DNA of 64,000 bases from Rhodopseudomonas palustris HaA2 (GTDB lineage Bacteria; Pseudomonadota; Alphaproteobacteria; Rhizobiales; Xanthobacteraceae). The stretch is from positions 4,756,001-4,820,000 of the forward strand of contig NC_007778.1 of assembly GCF_000013365.1 (NCBI RefSeq), in the 5' to 3' direction. Below the pieces are notes generated by a model. The model had not been told where the DNA came from and searched no databases. It worked only from the letters and a program-made list of their open reading frames with translations. A program made the position numbers and the translations under genes. Below, piece after piece: positions 16,410-25,400 of the stretch (positions are counted from its first letter, which is position 1; every line of letters begins with the position of its first letter).

Positions 16410-16463
16410 GATGTCATGTAACTTTCCTACATGTCACAAATGTAATTTTGTCAATTTTGTCAC
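16410..16463. promoter_or_regulatory. Candidate operator cluster between aceA and scfR
   Basis: An AT-rich stretch in the divergent control region. It contains an inverted repeat CATGTA (16415-16420) / TACATG (16428-16433) with a 7-base spacer, and a perfect 9-base tandem repeat ATTTTGTCA at 16445-16453 and 16454-16462. The latter ends 19 bases before the regulator's ATG. Both are plausible binding sites for the adjacent HTH protein; I infer this from position only. Confidence 0.5.
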
Positions 16464-16481
16464 AAGACGCCGGGAGCGAAC

Positions 16482-17927
16482 ATGGCGGGTGAATCCGGGA
16501 AAAAACTGTTCGTCGGCCCCCGGTTCCGGCGAATCCGGCAGCAACTCGGCCTGTCGCAGACCCAGATTGCCGAAGGGCTCGGGATTTCGCCGAGCTATAT
16601 CAATCTGATCGAACGGAACCAGCGCCCCGTGACCGCCCAGATTCTGCTCAGGCTGGCGGAGACCTACGATCTCGATCTGCGTGACCTCGCGACCGCCGAC
16701 GAGGACCGTTTTTTCGCCGAACTCAACGAGATCTTCTCCGACCCGCTGTTCCGCCAGATCGACCTGCCGAAGCAGGAACTGCGCGACCTCGCCGAGCTGT
16801 GCCCCGGCGTCACCCACTCGCTGCAGCGATTGTACGCCGCCTACACCGAAGCGCGGCGCGGCGAGACGCTGGTCGCGGCGCAGATGGCCGATCGCGACGA
16901 GGGCACCAGGTTCGAGGCCAACCCGATCGAGCGCGTCCGCGACCTGATCGAGGCCAACCGCAACTATTTCCCGGAGCTCGAGCAGGCCGCCGAGGCGGTG
17001 CGCGACGAACTGAATGTCGGCTCGCAGGAGGTCTATGGCGCGCTCGCCGACCGGCTGCGCGAGCGGCATTCGATCACCACCCGGATCATGCCGGTCGACG
17101 TGATGCGCGAGACGCTGCGCCGGTTCGACCGCCACCGCCGGCAATTGCTGATCTCCGAACTGGTCGACTCGCAGGGCCGCGCCTTCCAGGCCGCGTTCCA
17201 GACCGGCCTCACCGAATATGGCAGCGTGATCGACGGCATCGTCAACCGCGCCGGCGCCCTCGACGAGCCGGCGCGGCGACTCTACCGGATCACGCTCGGC
17301 AATTACTTCGCCGCCGCGCTGATGATGCCCTACGCCGCTTTCCATGCCGCCGCCGAACAGCTCAGCTACGATGTCAACGTGCTGGCGCAGCGCTTCAACG
17401 CCGGCTTCGAGCAGGTCTGCCATCGCCTCACCACGCTGCAACGGCCGACCGCGCGCGGCGTGCCGTTCTTCCTGCTGCGGGTCGACAACGCCGGCAACGT
17501 CTCCAAGCGGTTCTCCTCCGGCACCTTCCCGTTCTCGAAATTCGGCGGAACCTGCCCGTTGTGGAACGTGCACTCGACCTTCGATACGCCAGACCGGCTG
17601 CTGAAACAGGTGATCGAACTGCCCGACGGCAGCCGCTATTTCTCGATCGCCCAGATGGTGCGCCGGCCGGTGGCGCCGCACCCGCAGCCGCAGCCGCGCT
17701 TCGCCATCGGGCTCGGCTGCGAAATCCGCCACGCGTCGAAGCTGACCTACGCCGCCGGCATGGACCTGGAGAAAGCCGAAGGCACGCCGATCGGCGTCAA
17801 CTGCCGCCTCTGCGAACGCGAAAACTGCAGCCAGCGCGCCGAGCCGCCGATCACCCGGACGCTGATCCTGGACGAGAACACGCGGCGGGCGTCGAGCTTT
17901 GCGTTCAGCAATGCAAGGGAGTTGTGA
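16482..17927 (+). CDS. Short-chain fatty acid-responsive regulator, ScfR/RamB type
   Basis: A 481-residue transcription factor. Residues about 10-66 are an Xre helix-turn-helix (RRIRQQLGLSQTQIAEGLGISPSYINLIERNQRPV). The middle is the IrrE/ImmA-like domain (ITLGNYFAAALMMPYAAFHAAAEQ), in which the metal-binding HExxH is not evident, as expected for non-peptidase members. The C-terminal domain has FPFSKFGGTCPLWNVHSTFDTP and a Cys cluster CRLCERENCSQRAEPP. In actinobacteria RamB controls glyoxylate shunt genes, and its proteobacterial relatives lie beside aceA. The divergent aceA here fits that role. It probably senses acyl-CoA-linked signals, though the ligand is not visible in sequence. Confidence 0.9.
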   Translation: MAGESGKKLFVGPRFRRIRQQLGLSQTQIAEGLGISPSYINLIERNQRPVTAQILLRLAETYDLDLRDLATADEDRFFAELNEIFSDPLFRQIDLPKQELRDLAELCPGVTHSLQRLYAAYTEARRGETLVAAQMADRDEGTRFEANPIERVRDLIEANRNYFPELEQAAEAVRDELNVGSQEVYGALADRLRERHSITTRIMPVDVMRETLRRFDRHRRQLLISELVDSQGRAFQAAFQTGLTEYGSVIDGIVNRAGALDEPARRLYRITLGNYFAAALMMPYAAFHAAAEQLSYDVNVLAQRFNAGFEQVCHRLTTLQRPTARGVPFFLLRVDNAGNVSKRFSSGTFPFSKFGGTCPLWNVHSTFDTPDRLLKQVIELPDGSRYFSIAQMVRRPVAPHPQPQPRFAIGLGCEIRHASKLTYAAGMDLEKAEGTPIGVNCRLCERENCSQRAEPPITRTLILDENTRRASSFAFSNAREL

Positions 17928-17938
17928 GGGTGGCAGAT

Positions 17939-17957
17939 GTAACCCAAATGTGTTACA
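17939..17957. promoter_or_regulatory. Inverted repeat before the RelB antitoxin
   Basis: TGTAAC at 17939-17944 and GTTACA at 17952-17957 form a perfect 6-base inverted repeat with a 7-base spacer. It ends 7 bases before the antitoxin ATG and starts 11 bases after the upstream stop. Position suits autoregulation by the antitoxin. Confidence 0.45.
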
Positions 17958-17964
17958 AAGCCTG

Positions 17965-18330
17965 ATGCCTACAAAACCCCGTGCCAAATCTCCGTCTCGA
18001 GCAACGACCGGGCAGCCGGCCCGGCTGACCGCGAAGACGGCTGCACGCAAGGCCGTCAAGAGCAGCTATATCAACGCCCGGGTCGAGCCGAAGCTCAAGA
18101 AGAGCGCCGAAGCGGTCCTCGACAAGCTCGGACTCTCGACCACCTATGCGGTGACGATATTCCTTAAGCAAGTCGTCGCTCACAAAGGCATGCCGTTTCC
18201 GGTGAAGGTACCGAACAAGGAAACCATCCGTGCGATGCGCGAGTTGGACCGTGGTGGCGGGACCCGGCACGATGGCGATGCCGCCTCGCTGTTCGCCGAC
18301 ATTCTCGGGCCCAAGCCTCGGAAATCATGA
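17965..18330 (+). CDS. RelB/DinJ-family antitoxin
   Basis: A 121-residue protein. An N-terminal Lys/Arg/Thr-rich tail of about 35 residues (MPTKPRAKSPSRATTGQ) precedes the ribbon-helix-helix domain: SSYINARVEPKLKKSAEAVLDKLGLSTTYAVTIFLKQVVAHKGMPFPVKVPN. This is the DinJ/RelB signature with G-L-S-T-T-x-A-V-x-x-F-L-K-Q-V. I take the ATG at 17965; an earlier ATG at 17899 would overlap the scfR stop region and lie within its coding sequence. The antitoxin looks intact. Its partner directly downstream is a YafQ-type toxin interrupted by a stop codon. The basic tail is longer than in typical DinJ. Confidence 0.88.
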   Translation: MPTKPRAKSPSRATTGQPARLTAKTAARKAVKSSYINARVEPKLKKSAEAVLDKLGLSTTYAVTIFLKQVVAHKGMPFPVKVPNKETIRAMRELDRGGGTRHDGDAASLFADILGPKPRKS

Positions 18331-18339
18331 GCCGGCGCC

Positions 18340-18612
18340 GTGCGATCCCTTCGGCTCTCCACAGCGTTCAAGCGGGACCTGAAACGGATCAATCGACGAG
18401 GCTAAGTCACCGCAAGGCTCGATAGAATTGTCGACGCCCTGTCGTCGGGAGCGCCGCTTCCGCCAGTATGCCGTCCGCACGCGCTGAAAGGCCCTTGGAC
18501 CGGCTACCTTGAATGCCACATCGGACCGGATTGGCTTTTGATCTATCGACTGACACCGGAAGAGGTGCTGCTCGCGAGGACCGGCACCCACTCCGATCTG
18601 TTCGATGAATGA
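18340..18612 (+). pseudogene. YafQ/RelE-family mRNA interferase, broken by a premature stop
   Basis: Reading from GTG 18340 gives VRSLRLSTAFKRDLKRINRRG, then a TAA at 18403-18405. The same frame then continues for 69 codons: VTARLDRIVDALSSGAPL, CRPHALKGPWTGYLECHI, GPDWLLIYRLTPEEV, ARTGTHSDLFDE, ending at TGA 18610-18612. This is a full-length YafQ-like toxin in one frame, with the H-x-L-K-G, E-C-H-I, D-W-L-L-I-Y and G-T-H-S-D-L-F blocks, split by one in-frame stop after RRG. No ATG, GTG or TTG start after the stop would keep all of the conserved blocks. The ATG at 18327 that overlaps the antitoxin stop is in a different frame and ends quickly. The toxin is most likely dead while its antitoxin survives, unless the stop is a sequencing error. 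Confidence 0.85.
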
Positions 18613-18632
18613 TCGCGGCGTTGCCCGATCGC

Positions 18633-18715
18633 CATGCCGGGCTTGACCCGGCAACCCATCCCAACAAGACTCGTCGTCTGATTTGATGGATCGCCGGGTC
18701 GAGCCCGGCGATGAC
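18633..18715. repeat. Dispersed palindrome, family R4 (copy a)
   Basis: CATGCCGGGCTTGACCCGGC on the left is matched by GCCGGGTCGAGCCCGGCGATG on the right around an AT-richer centre. A related element is at 27545-27632. It separates the broken toxin from the transglycosylase gene. Confidence 0.75.
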
Positions 18716-18731
18716 GTTTGATGGGGTGGCC

Positions 18732-20087
18732 ATGCGGCGGATGAACTTGGTGCAACGACTGGCGAGCAACTGGCGCGGCGCCGTGTTGGCAGCACTGGCA
18801 ACTGCCCTGTCCGCCTCCCCCGCTCTCGCCCAGCGCGGCGCGTCCTGCCATGGCGGGCAGAGCTTCGATCAGTTTCTCGCCGGGCTGAAACAGCAGGCGG
18901 TCGCGGCCGGGGTGTCGCAGCGGGCGATCGCGCAGGCTTCGCCGTATCTCGTCTACGACCAGGGCATCGTCAATCGCGACCGCGGGCAGCGGGTGTTCGG
19001 GCAGATCTTCACGGTGTTCGCCGGGCGGATGGCGTCGGAGGGCCGGCGCGTCAAGGGCCAGCAGATGATCAAGCAGCACGCGCAGGCCTTCGCGCGCGCC
19101 GAGAAGGAATACGGCGTGCCGCCGGCGGTGATCGCCGCATTCTGGGCGCTGGAGAGCGATTTCGGCGCGGTCCAGGGCAACCTCTCGACGCTGCGCTCGC
19201 TGGTGTCGCTGGCCTATGATTGCCGCCGCTCCGAAAAGTTTCAGCAGGAGACCATCGCGGCGCTGAAGATCGTCGACCGCGGCGATCTGGCGCCCGCCGA
19301 AATGATCGGCTCCTGGGCCGGCGAGCTCGGCCAGACGCAGTTTTTGCCGCGGCACTATTACGACTACGCAGTCGACTATGACGGCGACGGCCACCGCGAC
19401 ATGCTGCGCAGCCCCGCCGACGTCATCGGCTCGACCGCGCATTACATCGCGGCCGGGCTGAAATGGCGGCGCGGCGAGCCCTGGCTGCAGGAAGTGCAGG
19501 TGCCGGCCAACCTTCCCTGGGATCAGGCCGACCTGCTCATCAAGCATCCGCGCGCGCAATGGGCGCAATGGGGCGTGACTTTCGCCGACGGACGGCCGCT
19601 GCCGGGCGACACGCTACAGGCGTCGCTACTGCTGCCGATGGGCCGCCACGGCCCGGCGTTTCTGGCCTACGCGAATTTCGCCGCCTATACCGAATGGAAT
19701 AATTCGCTGATCTATTCGACCACCGCCGGCTATCTGGCCACACGGATCGCCGGCGCGCCGCCGATGCGCAAGCCGACCGTGCAGATCGCGCAATTGTCGT
19801 TCAACGAGATGAAGCAATTGCAACAGTTGCTGACGCGCGCCGGCTTCGACGTCGGCAAGATCGACGGCATCCTCGGCCAGCAGAGCCGCAGCGCGGTGAA
19901 GGCGATGCAGATCAAATACGGCCTGCCGGCGGATTCCTGGCCGACCGCCGAACTGCTGACGAAGATGGGCGGAACGGTTACCCCCGCGCCGTCCGCTTCC
20001 ACCGAACCGCCGTTCCGGCCGGTCGCGAGACCCGACGCAGCGCCGGCCGAACGGCGCCCCCGCAATCCACCGGCGCGGCAGCCGTAG
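18732..20087 (+). CDS. Lytic murein transglycosylase (MltB family) with peptidoglycan-binding domain
   Basis: A 451-residue exported enzyme that cleaves the glycan strands of peptidoglycan. The ATG at 18732 begins a signal peptide (MRRMNLVQRLASNWRGAVLAALATALSASPALAQ) and follows a GGGGTGG; an in-frame start seven codons earlier is weaker. The SLT_2 catalytic domain has the active-site Glu in VIAAFWALESDFGA, then GSWAGELGQTQFLPRHYYDYAVDYDGDGHRD and LRSPADVIGSTAHYI. A C-terminal peptidoglycan-binding repeat (LQQLLTRAGFDVGKIDGILGQQSRSAVKAMQIKYGLPAD) and a Pro-rich tail follow. It probably acts in cell-wall turnover in the periplasm. Confidence 0.93.
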   Translation: MRRMNLVQRLASNWRGAVLAALATALSASPALAQRGASCHGGQSFDQFLAGLKQQAVAAGVSQRAIAQASPYLVYDQGIVNRDRGQRVFGQIFTVFAGRMASEGRRVKGQQMIKQHAQAFARAEKEYGVPPAVIAAFWALESDFGAVQGNLSTLRSLVSLAYDCRRSEKFQQETIAALKIVDRGDLAPAEMIGSWAGELGQTQFLPRHYYDYAVDYDGDGHRDMLRSPADVIGSTAHYIAAGLKWRRGEPWLQEVQVPANLPWDQADLLIKHPRAQWAQWGVTFADGRPLPGDTLQASLLLPMGRHGPAFLAYANFAAYTEWNNSLIYSTTAGYLATRIAGAPPMRKPTVQIAQLSFNEMKQLQQLLTRAGFDVGKIDGILGQQSRSAVKAMQIKYGLPADSWPTAELLTKMGGTVTPAPSASTEPPFRPVARPDAAPAERRPRNPPARQP

Positions 20088-20166
20088 CGAAATTTCATCT
20101 GCGGCGACGTTCCAACTTCCCCCGACTTGCTCTAGGGTCCGGCGCAACAAAACCCGGAGGAAGAAC

Positions 20167-21369
20167 GTGCGTCATCTTTCCATTGTTGCAGCTGCAGCAT
20201 TCGTCGCTGCCGCCGTCCCGGCGCTGACCGCATCGGTCGCCGCTCGCGCCGACGATCTCAAGATCGCGCTGATCTACGGCAAGACCGGTCCGCTGGAGGC
20301 CTACGCCAAGCAGACCGAAACCGGCCTGATGATGGGGCTCGAATACGCGACCAAGGGCACGATGACGCTCGACGGCCGCAAGATCAAGGTGATCACCAAG
20401 GACGACCAGAGCAAGCCCGACCTCTCCAAGGCGGCACTTGCGGAAGCGTACCAGGACGACGGCGTCGACATCGCGATCGGCACCTCGTCGTCGGCCGCAG
20501 CACTCGCCGACCTGCCGGTCGCCGAGGAAAACAAGAAGATCCTGATCGTCGAGCCGGCGGTAGCCGATCAGATTACCGGCGAGAAGTGGAATCGCTACAT
20601 CTTCCGCACCGGCCGCAACTCGTCGCAAGATGCGATCTCCAACGCGGTCGCGATCGGCAAGCCGGGCGTCACCATCGCCACGCTGGCACAGGACTACGCG
20701 TTCGGCCGCGACGGCGTCGCCGCCTTCAAGGAGGCGCTGGCCAAGACCGGCGCGACGCTCGCCGCCGAGGAATACGTCCCGACCACCACCACCGACTTCA
20801 CCGCGGTCGGCCAACGACTGTTCGACACGCTGAAGGACAAGCCCGGCAAGAAGATCATCTGGGTGATCTGGGCCGGCGGCGGCGATCCGCTGACCAAGCT
20901 GCAGGACATGGACCCGAAGCGCTACGGCATCGAGCTGTCGACCGGCGGCAACATCCTGCCGGCGCTCGCCGCCTACAAGCGCCTGCCCGGCATGGAAGGC
21001 GCGACCTATTACTATTACGACATCCCCAAGAACCCGATCAACGACTGGCTGGTGACCGAGCATCAGAAGCGCTTCAACGCACCGCCGGACTTCTTCACCG
21101 CGGGCGGCTTCTCGGCCGCGATGGCGGTGGTCACCGCCGTGCAGAAGGCGAAGTCGACCGACACCGAGAAGCTGATCGCGGCGATGGAAGGCATGGAGTT
21201 CGACACGCCGAAGGGCAAGATGATGTTCCGCAAGGAAGATCACCAGGCGCTGCAGAGCATGTATCACTTCAAGGTCAAGGTCGACCCGAACGTCGCCTGG
21301 GCCGTGCTCGAGCCGGTGCGCGAACTGAAGATCGAGGACATGAATATCCCGATCAAGAACAAGCGGTGA
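20167..21369 (+). CDS. Branched-chain amino acid-type ABC transporter, substrate-binding protein
   Basis: A 400-residue periplasmic binding protein of the LivK/HAAT class. It starts at GTG 20167 after GGAGGAAG. The signal peptide ends near VAARAD. The mature part opens LKIALIYGKTGPLEAYAKQTETGLMMGLEY and includes GTSSSAAALADLPVAEENKKILIVEPAVADQITG, typical type I periplasmic binding protein features. Tyr-rich GATYYYYDIPKN and the C-terminal FKVKVDPN are also present. It heads the liv-type cluster that follows (ATPase, ATPase, permease, permease), though a palindrome separates it from the next gene. The ligand may be an amino acid, amide or aromatic acid; in Rhodopseudomonas such paralogs bind diverse compounds. 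Confidence 0.92.
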   Translation: MRHLSIVAAAAFVAAAVPALTASVAARADDLKIALIYGKTGPLEAYAKQTETGLMMGLEYATKGTMTLDGRKIKVITKDDQSKPDLSKAALAEAYQDDGVDIAIGTSSSAAALADLPVAEENKKILIVEPAVADQITGEKWNRYIFRTGRNSSQDAISNAVAIGKPGVTIATLAQDYAFGRDGVAAFKEALAKTGATLAAEEYVPTTTTDFTAVGQRLFDTLKDKPGKKIIWVIWAGGGDPLTKLQDMDPKRYGIELSTGGNILPALAAYKRLPGMEGATYYYYDIPKNPINDWLVTEHQKRFNAPPDFFTAGGFSAAMAVVTAVQKAKSTDTEKLIAAMEGMEFDTPKGKMMFRKEDHQALQSMYHFKVKVDPNVAWAVLEPVRELKIEDMNIPIKNKR

Positions 21370-21382
21370 TAGCCACAAGGGA

Positions 21383-21476
21383 GTCATTCCGGGGCGCGCG
21401 AAGCGCGAACCCGGAATCCCGAGATTGTCACGTCGAGATTCCGGGTTCGCGAGCTCCGCTCGCGCCCCGGAATGAC
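21383..21476. repeat. Dispersed palindrome, family R1 (copy b)
   Basis: GTCATTCCGGGGCGCGCGAA with CGAACCCGGAATC, returning as GATTCCGGGTTCGCGAG and CGCGCCCCGGAATGAC. It lies between the binding-protein gene and livG, where it could lower downstream expression or stabilise the upstream mRNA. Confidence 0.85.
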
Positions 21477-21512
21477 GAACTCTGACGTTGTGCCGGATCA
21501 AGCCGCTCACCC

Positions 21513-22277
21513 ATGACCACCCTCGAAACCCAGTCCCTCACCATTCGCTTCGGCGGCCATGTCGCCGTCGATGCGGTGAGCTGTGCGTTTCGGCCGGGGG
21601 AGCTGACCGCCATTGTCGGGCCGAACGGCGCCGGCAAGACCACCTATTTCAACCTGATCTCCGGACAGTTGCGGCCGAGCGAGGGCCGCATCCTGTTCGA
21701 CGGCGCGGACATCACGCGGATGACCGCGCCGCTGCGCACCCGCGCCGGGCTCGGCCGCGCGTTCCAGCTCACCAACCTGTTTCCCAATCTCAGCGTCGAG
21801 GAGAACGTGCGCCTCGCAGTGCAGGCCCGCAGCGGCACGCATTACGACATGTTGCGGCCGTGGCGGACGCGGCGCGACCTGATCGACCGCGCCGACGCCA
21901 TCCTCGACAGCGTCGCGCTGGGCAGCCGCCGCAGCGTCGCCGCCACCGCGCTGTCGCACGGCGACCAGCGCAAGCTCGAAGTCGCGCTGATGATGGCGCT
22001 GGAGCCGAAGGTCTACATGTTCGACGAGCCGACCGCCGGCATGAGCGTCGACGAGGTGCCGGTGGTGCTCGATCTGATTGCGCGGCTGAAGACCGATACG
22101 AGCAAGCTCATCCTGCTGGTTGAGCACAAGATGGACGTGGTGCGCTCGCTCGCCGACCGCATCATCGTGCTGCACAACGGCCGCCTCGTCGCCGACGGCA
22201 AGCCCGCCGAGGTGATCGCCTCGCCGATCGTGCAGGAAGCCTATCTCGGCATCGCCCCGGGAAAGAGCGCCGCATGA
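21513..22277 (+). CDS. livG: ABC transporter ATP-binding protein, LivG type
   Basis: A 254-residue ATPase of the branched-chain amino acid transporter family. Walker A is GPNGAGKT, the Q-loop is in AFQLTNLFPNLSVEENV, the signature is LSHGDQRKLEVALM (the usual LSHGDQR of the LivG branch) and Walker B is VYMFDEPTAGMS. The H-loop is in LLVEHKMDVV. The length and the extended central segment distinguish it from LivF. It pairs with the livF product on the inner face of the membrane. The gene symbol marks the family position; the substrate is not known. Confidence 0.92.
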   Translation: MTTLETQSLTIRFGGHVAVDAVSCAFRPGELTAIVGPNGAGKTTYFNLISGQLRPSEGRILFDGADITRMTAPLRTRAGLGRAFQLTNLFPNLSVEENVRLAVQARSGTHYDMLRPWRTRRDLIDRADAILDSVALGSRRSVAATALSHGDQRKLEVALMMALEPKVYMFDEPTAGMSVDEVPVVLDLIARLKTDTSKLILLVEHKMDVVRSLADRIIVLHNGRLVADGKPAEVIASPIVQEAYLGIAPGKSAA

Positions 22278-22353
22278 GCGGAGTGTAGGATGGAATGATG
22301 CAGATGCCGATCGCCCCCATGTTGGTAGCACCCTCTCCTCTTGCGCCAGCGCG

Positions 22354-22455
22354 CCCCCTCTCCCGCTTGCGGGAGAGGGTTGGGGTGAGGGCGACGCGAG
22401 CACTGTGCCTGGGGCTCCCTCACCCCCAGCCCCTCTCCCGCAAGCGGGAGAGGGG
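22354..22455. repeat. Intergenic palindrome supplying the livF ribosome binding site (family R5)
   Basis: The left half holds CCCTCTCCCGCTTGCGGGAG then AGGGTTGGGGTGAGGG. The right half returns CCCTCACCCCCAGCCCCTCT then CCCGCAAGCGGGAGAGGGG. Each half is itself a hairpin (CTCCCG/CGGGAG) and the halves pair with each other. The AGAGGGGAGA at its right end is the only Shine-Dalgarno sequence before the livF ATG at 22459. Confidence 0.85.
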
Positions 22456-22458
22456 AGA

Positions 22459-23181
<723 letters not shown>

Positions 23182-23203
23182 GTCACACAACGGCCCTCTC
23201 CCC

Positions 23204-23288
23204 GTCATTGCGAGCCGAAGGCGAAGCAATCCAGCGCAGTGCACGGGGCCCCTGGATTGCTTCGTCGGCTTCGCCTCCTCGCAATGAC
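23204..23288. repeat. Dispersed palindrome, family R2 (copy b)
   Basis: GTCATTGCGAGCCGAAGGCG and GCAATCC return as GGATTGCTTCGTCGGCTTCG and CCTCGCAATGAC. It fills nearly all of the gap between livF and livH, ending five bases before the livH start. Confidence 0.85.
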
Positions 23289-23293
23289 GAATC

Positions 23294-24322
23294 GTGACTG
23301 ACATGACCGATGTCCCCATCCCCGCCCCCTCCGACGCCCTGCCCAAGCCCAAGCGCGATCTCGTACCGGTGCTACTGCCGCTGATCCTGGCGCTGCTGAT
23401 GCTGCCGCTGGTCGGCTCGTTCTCATCCTGGGTGACGCTGACGGTCGCGTCGCTCGCGATGGGGATGATGATCTTCATCATGGCGTCCGGCCTGACGCTG
23501 GTGTTCGGGCTGATGGACGTGCTGAATTTCGGCCACGGTGCCTTCATTGCGGTCGGCGCCTATGTGGCGACGCTGGTGCTGCTGCCGCTCGCCGGGATGT
23601 CACAGGCGGATTCGCTGCTGGTGAATCTGGCGGTGCTGGCGCCGGCGGCGCTGGCCGCAATGGCGGTGTCGGGCGCGCTCGGCCTGGTCGTCGAGCGCGT
23701 GCTGATCCTGCCGGTCTACGGCCAGCACCTGAAGCAGATCCTGATGACCACCGGCGGGCTCATCGTCGCGGAGCAGGCGCTGTATGCGCTGTGGGGGCCG
23801 CAGATCATCCCGCTGCCGCTGCCGACGGCACTGCGCGGCTCGTTCATCATCGGCGACATCGCGATCGCCAAATATCGCCTGCTGGTGCTGCTGGTCGGGA
23901 TCGCGGTGTTCGTCGCGATCCAGCTCGTGCTCAACCGTACCAAGATCGGGCTGCTGATCCGCGCCGGCGTCGAGAATCGCGAGATGGTCGAGGCGCTCGG
24001 CTATCACATCAAGCGGCTGTTCCTCGGCGTGTTCATGGTCGGCTCGGCGCTCGCCGGATTCGGCGGCATCATGTGGGCGCTGTATCGCGAGCAGGTCCAC
24101 GCCTCGATGGGCAACGACCTCACCGTGCTGATTTTCATCGTCGTGATCATCGGCGGGCTCGGCTCGGTCGGCGGTTGTTTCATCGGCGCGCTGCTGGTGG
24201 CGATGGTCGCCAATTACGGCGGCTTCCTGGTGCCGAAGCTGGCGCTGGTCTCCAACATCCTGCTGATGGTCGCGATCCTGATGTGGCGGCCGCGCGGGCT
24301 CTATGCGGTGACGAGCCGATGA
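23294..24322 (+). CDS. livH: ABC transporter permease, LivH type
   Basis: A 342-residue inner-membrane permease with about eight hydrophobic helices. The conserved LivH block is GLTLVFGLMDVLNFGHGAFIAVGAYVA, and the cytoplasmic coupling loop is in RAGVENREMVEALGYHIKRLFLGVFMVGSALAGFGG. The start is either GTG 23294 or ATG 23303, both directly behind the palindrome, with no strong ribosome site for either. The extra N-terminal Pro-rich 20 residues (VPIPAPSDALPKPKRD) are not part of the usual permease. It pairs with the LivM-type permease that starts 10 bases downstream. Confidence 0.92.
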   Translation: MTDMTDVPIPAPSDALPKPKRDLVPVLLPLILALLMLPLVGSFSSWVTLTVASLAMGMMIFIMASGLTLVFGLMDVLNFGHGAFIAVGAYVATLVLLPLAGMSQADSLLVNLAVLAPAALAAMAVSGALGLVVERVLILPVYGQHLKQILMTTGGLIVAEQALYALWGPQIIPLPLPTALRGSFIIGDIAIAKYRLLVLLVGIAVFVAIQLVLNRTKIGLLIRAGVENREMVEALGYHIKRLFLGVFMVGSALAGFGGIMWALYREQVHASMGNDLTVLIFIVVIIGGLGSVGGCFIGALLVAMVANYGGFLVPKLALVSNILLMVAILMWRPRGLYAVTSR

Positions 24323-24332
24323 GGGTTAGGCG

Positions 24333-25400
24333 ATGATGCTTCTCTCCGGCGATCCGCCGCGCAGCCGGGTGCTGGCGCTGATCCTGATCGCGATCATCGC
24401 GATGCTGGCGATCACCCCGTTCGTGTTTCCCGGCGCCAAGCCGCTCAACGTCGCCGCCAAGATCTGCATCTTCGCAGCCTTGGTGGCGTCCTATGATCTG
24501 CTGCTCGGCTATACCGGCACGGTGTCGTTCGCGCACACGATGTTCTACGGCATCGGCAGCTATGCGATGGCGATCGCGCTGTACACGATGGGCCCGAACT
24601 GGGGGGCGGTCGCGACCGGCATCGTGATCGGCCTGCCGCTGGCGGCGCTGCTCGCGCTCGGCATCGGGCTGTTCTCGCTACGGGTCGAGGCGATCTTCTT
24701 TGCGATGATCACGCTCGCGGTCGCCTCCGCCTTTCTGGTGCTGGCCTCGCAATTGTCGTGGCTGACCGGCGGCGAGGACGGCCGCAGCTTCAGCCTGCCC
24801 GAATTGCTGCGGCCGGGCACGGTGTTCATCCAGGATCTGTTCGGCGTCCGGATCAACGGCCGGATCCTGACCTATTACATCATCCTCGTCGGCTGCGCGG
24901 CGATGATCCTGGGGCTGCTGCGGGTGGTGAATTCGCCGTTCGGCCGGGTGCTGCAGGCGGTCCGCGAGAACCGCTTCCGCGCCGAAGCGCTGGGCTATCG
25001 CACCGTCTTCCACCTCACTTACGCCAATGTGCTGGCCGCGCTCGTCGCCGCCTGCGCCGGCATCCTCAACGCGATGTGGCTGCGCTACGCCGGGCCGGAC
25101 ACCTCGCTCAGCTTTTCGATCATGCTCGACATTCTGCTGATGGTGGTGATCGGCGGCATGGGCACGATCTACGGCGCCATCATCGGCGCCACGATCTTCA
25201 TCCTGGCACAGAACTATCTGCAGGCGCTGATGGGCGCCGCCTCGACCGCCGCCGCCGACGCCGGCCTGCCGCTGCTGCCGGGTCTGCTGCACCCGGATCG
25301 CTGGCTGCTGTGGCTGGGGCTGCTGTTCGTCGCCAGTGTGTATTTCTTCCCGACCGGCGTTGTCGGCCGACTGCGCGGCGCACCGAAGCCGGCCGACTGA
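24333..25400 (+). CDS. livM: ABC transporter permease, LivM type
   Basis: A 355-residue permease with about ten hydrophobic segments, including KICIFAALVASYDLLLGYTGTVSFAHTMFYGIGSYAMAIAL, the LivM hallmark. The coupling loop is LQAVRENRFRAEALGYRTVFHLTYANVLAALVAACAGILNAMWL. The C-terminus closes with LFVASVYFFPTGVVGRLRG. It begins 10 bases after livH and is the last gene of the transporter. The whole set (binding protein, two ATPases, two permeases) is complete. Confidence 0.92.
   Translation: MMLLSGDPPRSRVLALILIAIIAMLAITPFVFPGAKPLNVAAKICIFAALVASYDLLLGYTGTVSFAHTMFYGIGSYAMAIALYTMGPNWGAVATGIVIGLPLAALLALGIGLFSLRVEAIFFAMITLAVASAFLVLASQLSWLTGGEDGRSFSLPELLRPGTVFIQDLFGVRINGRILTYYIILVGCAAMILGLLRVVNSPFGRVLQAVRENRFRAEALGYRTVFHLTYANVLAALVAACAGILNAMWLRYAGPDTSLSFSIMLDILLMVVIGGMGTIYGAIIGATIFILAQNYLQALMGAASTAAADAGLPLLPGLLHPDRWLLWLGLLFVASVYFFPTGVVGRLRGAPKPAD

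Noticed and set aside
20095..21510. A 471-codon minus-strand open frame over the binding-protein gene
   Set aside because: Shadow of the liv binding-protein gene, which has a signal peptide, ribosome site and family motifs.
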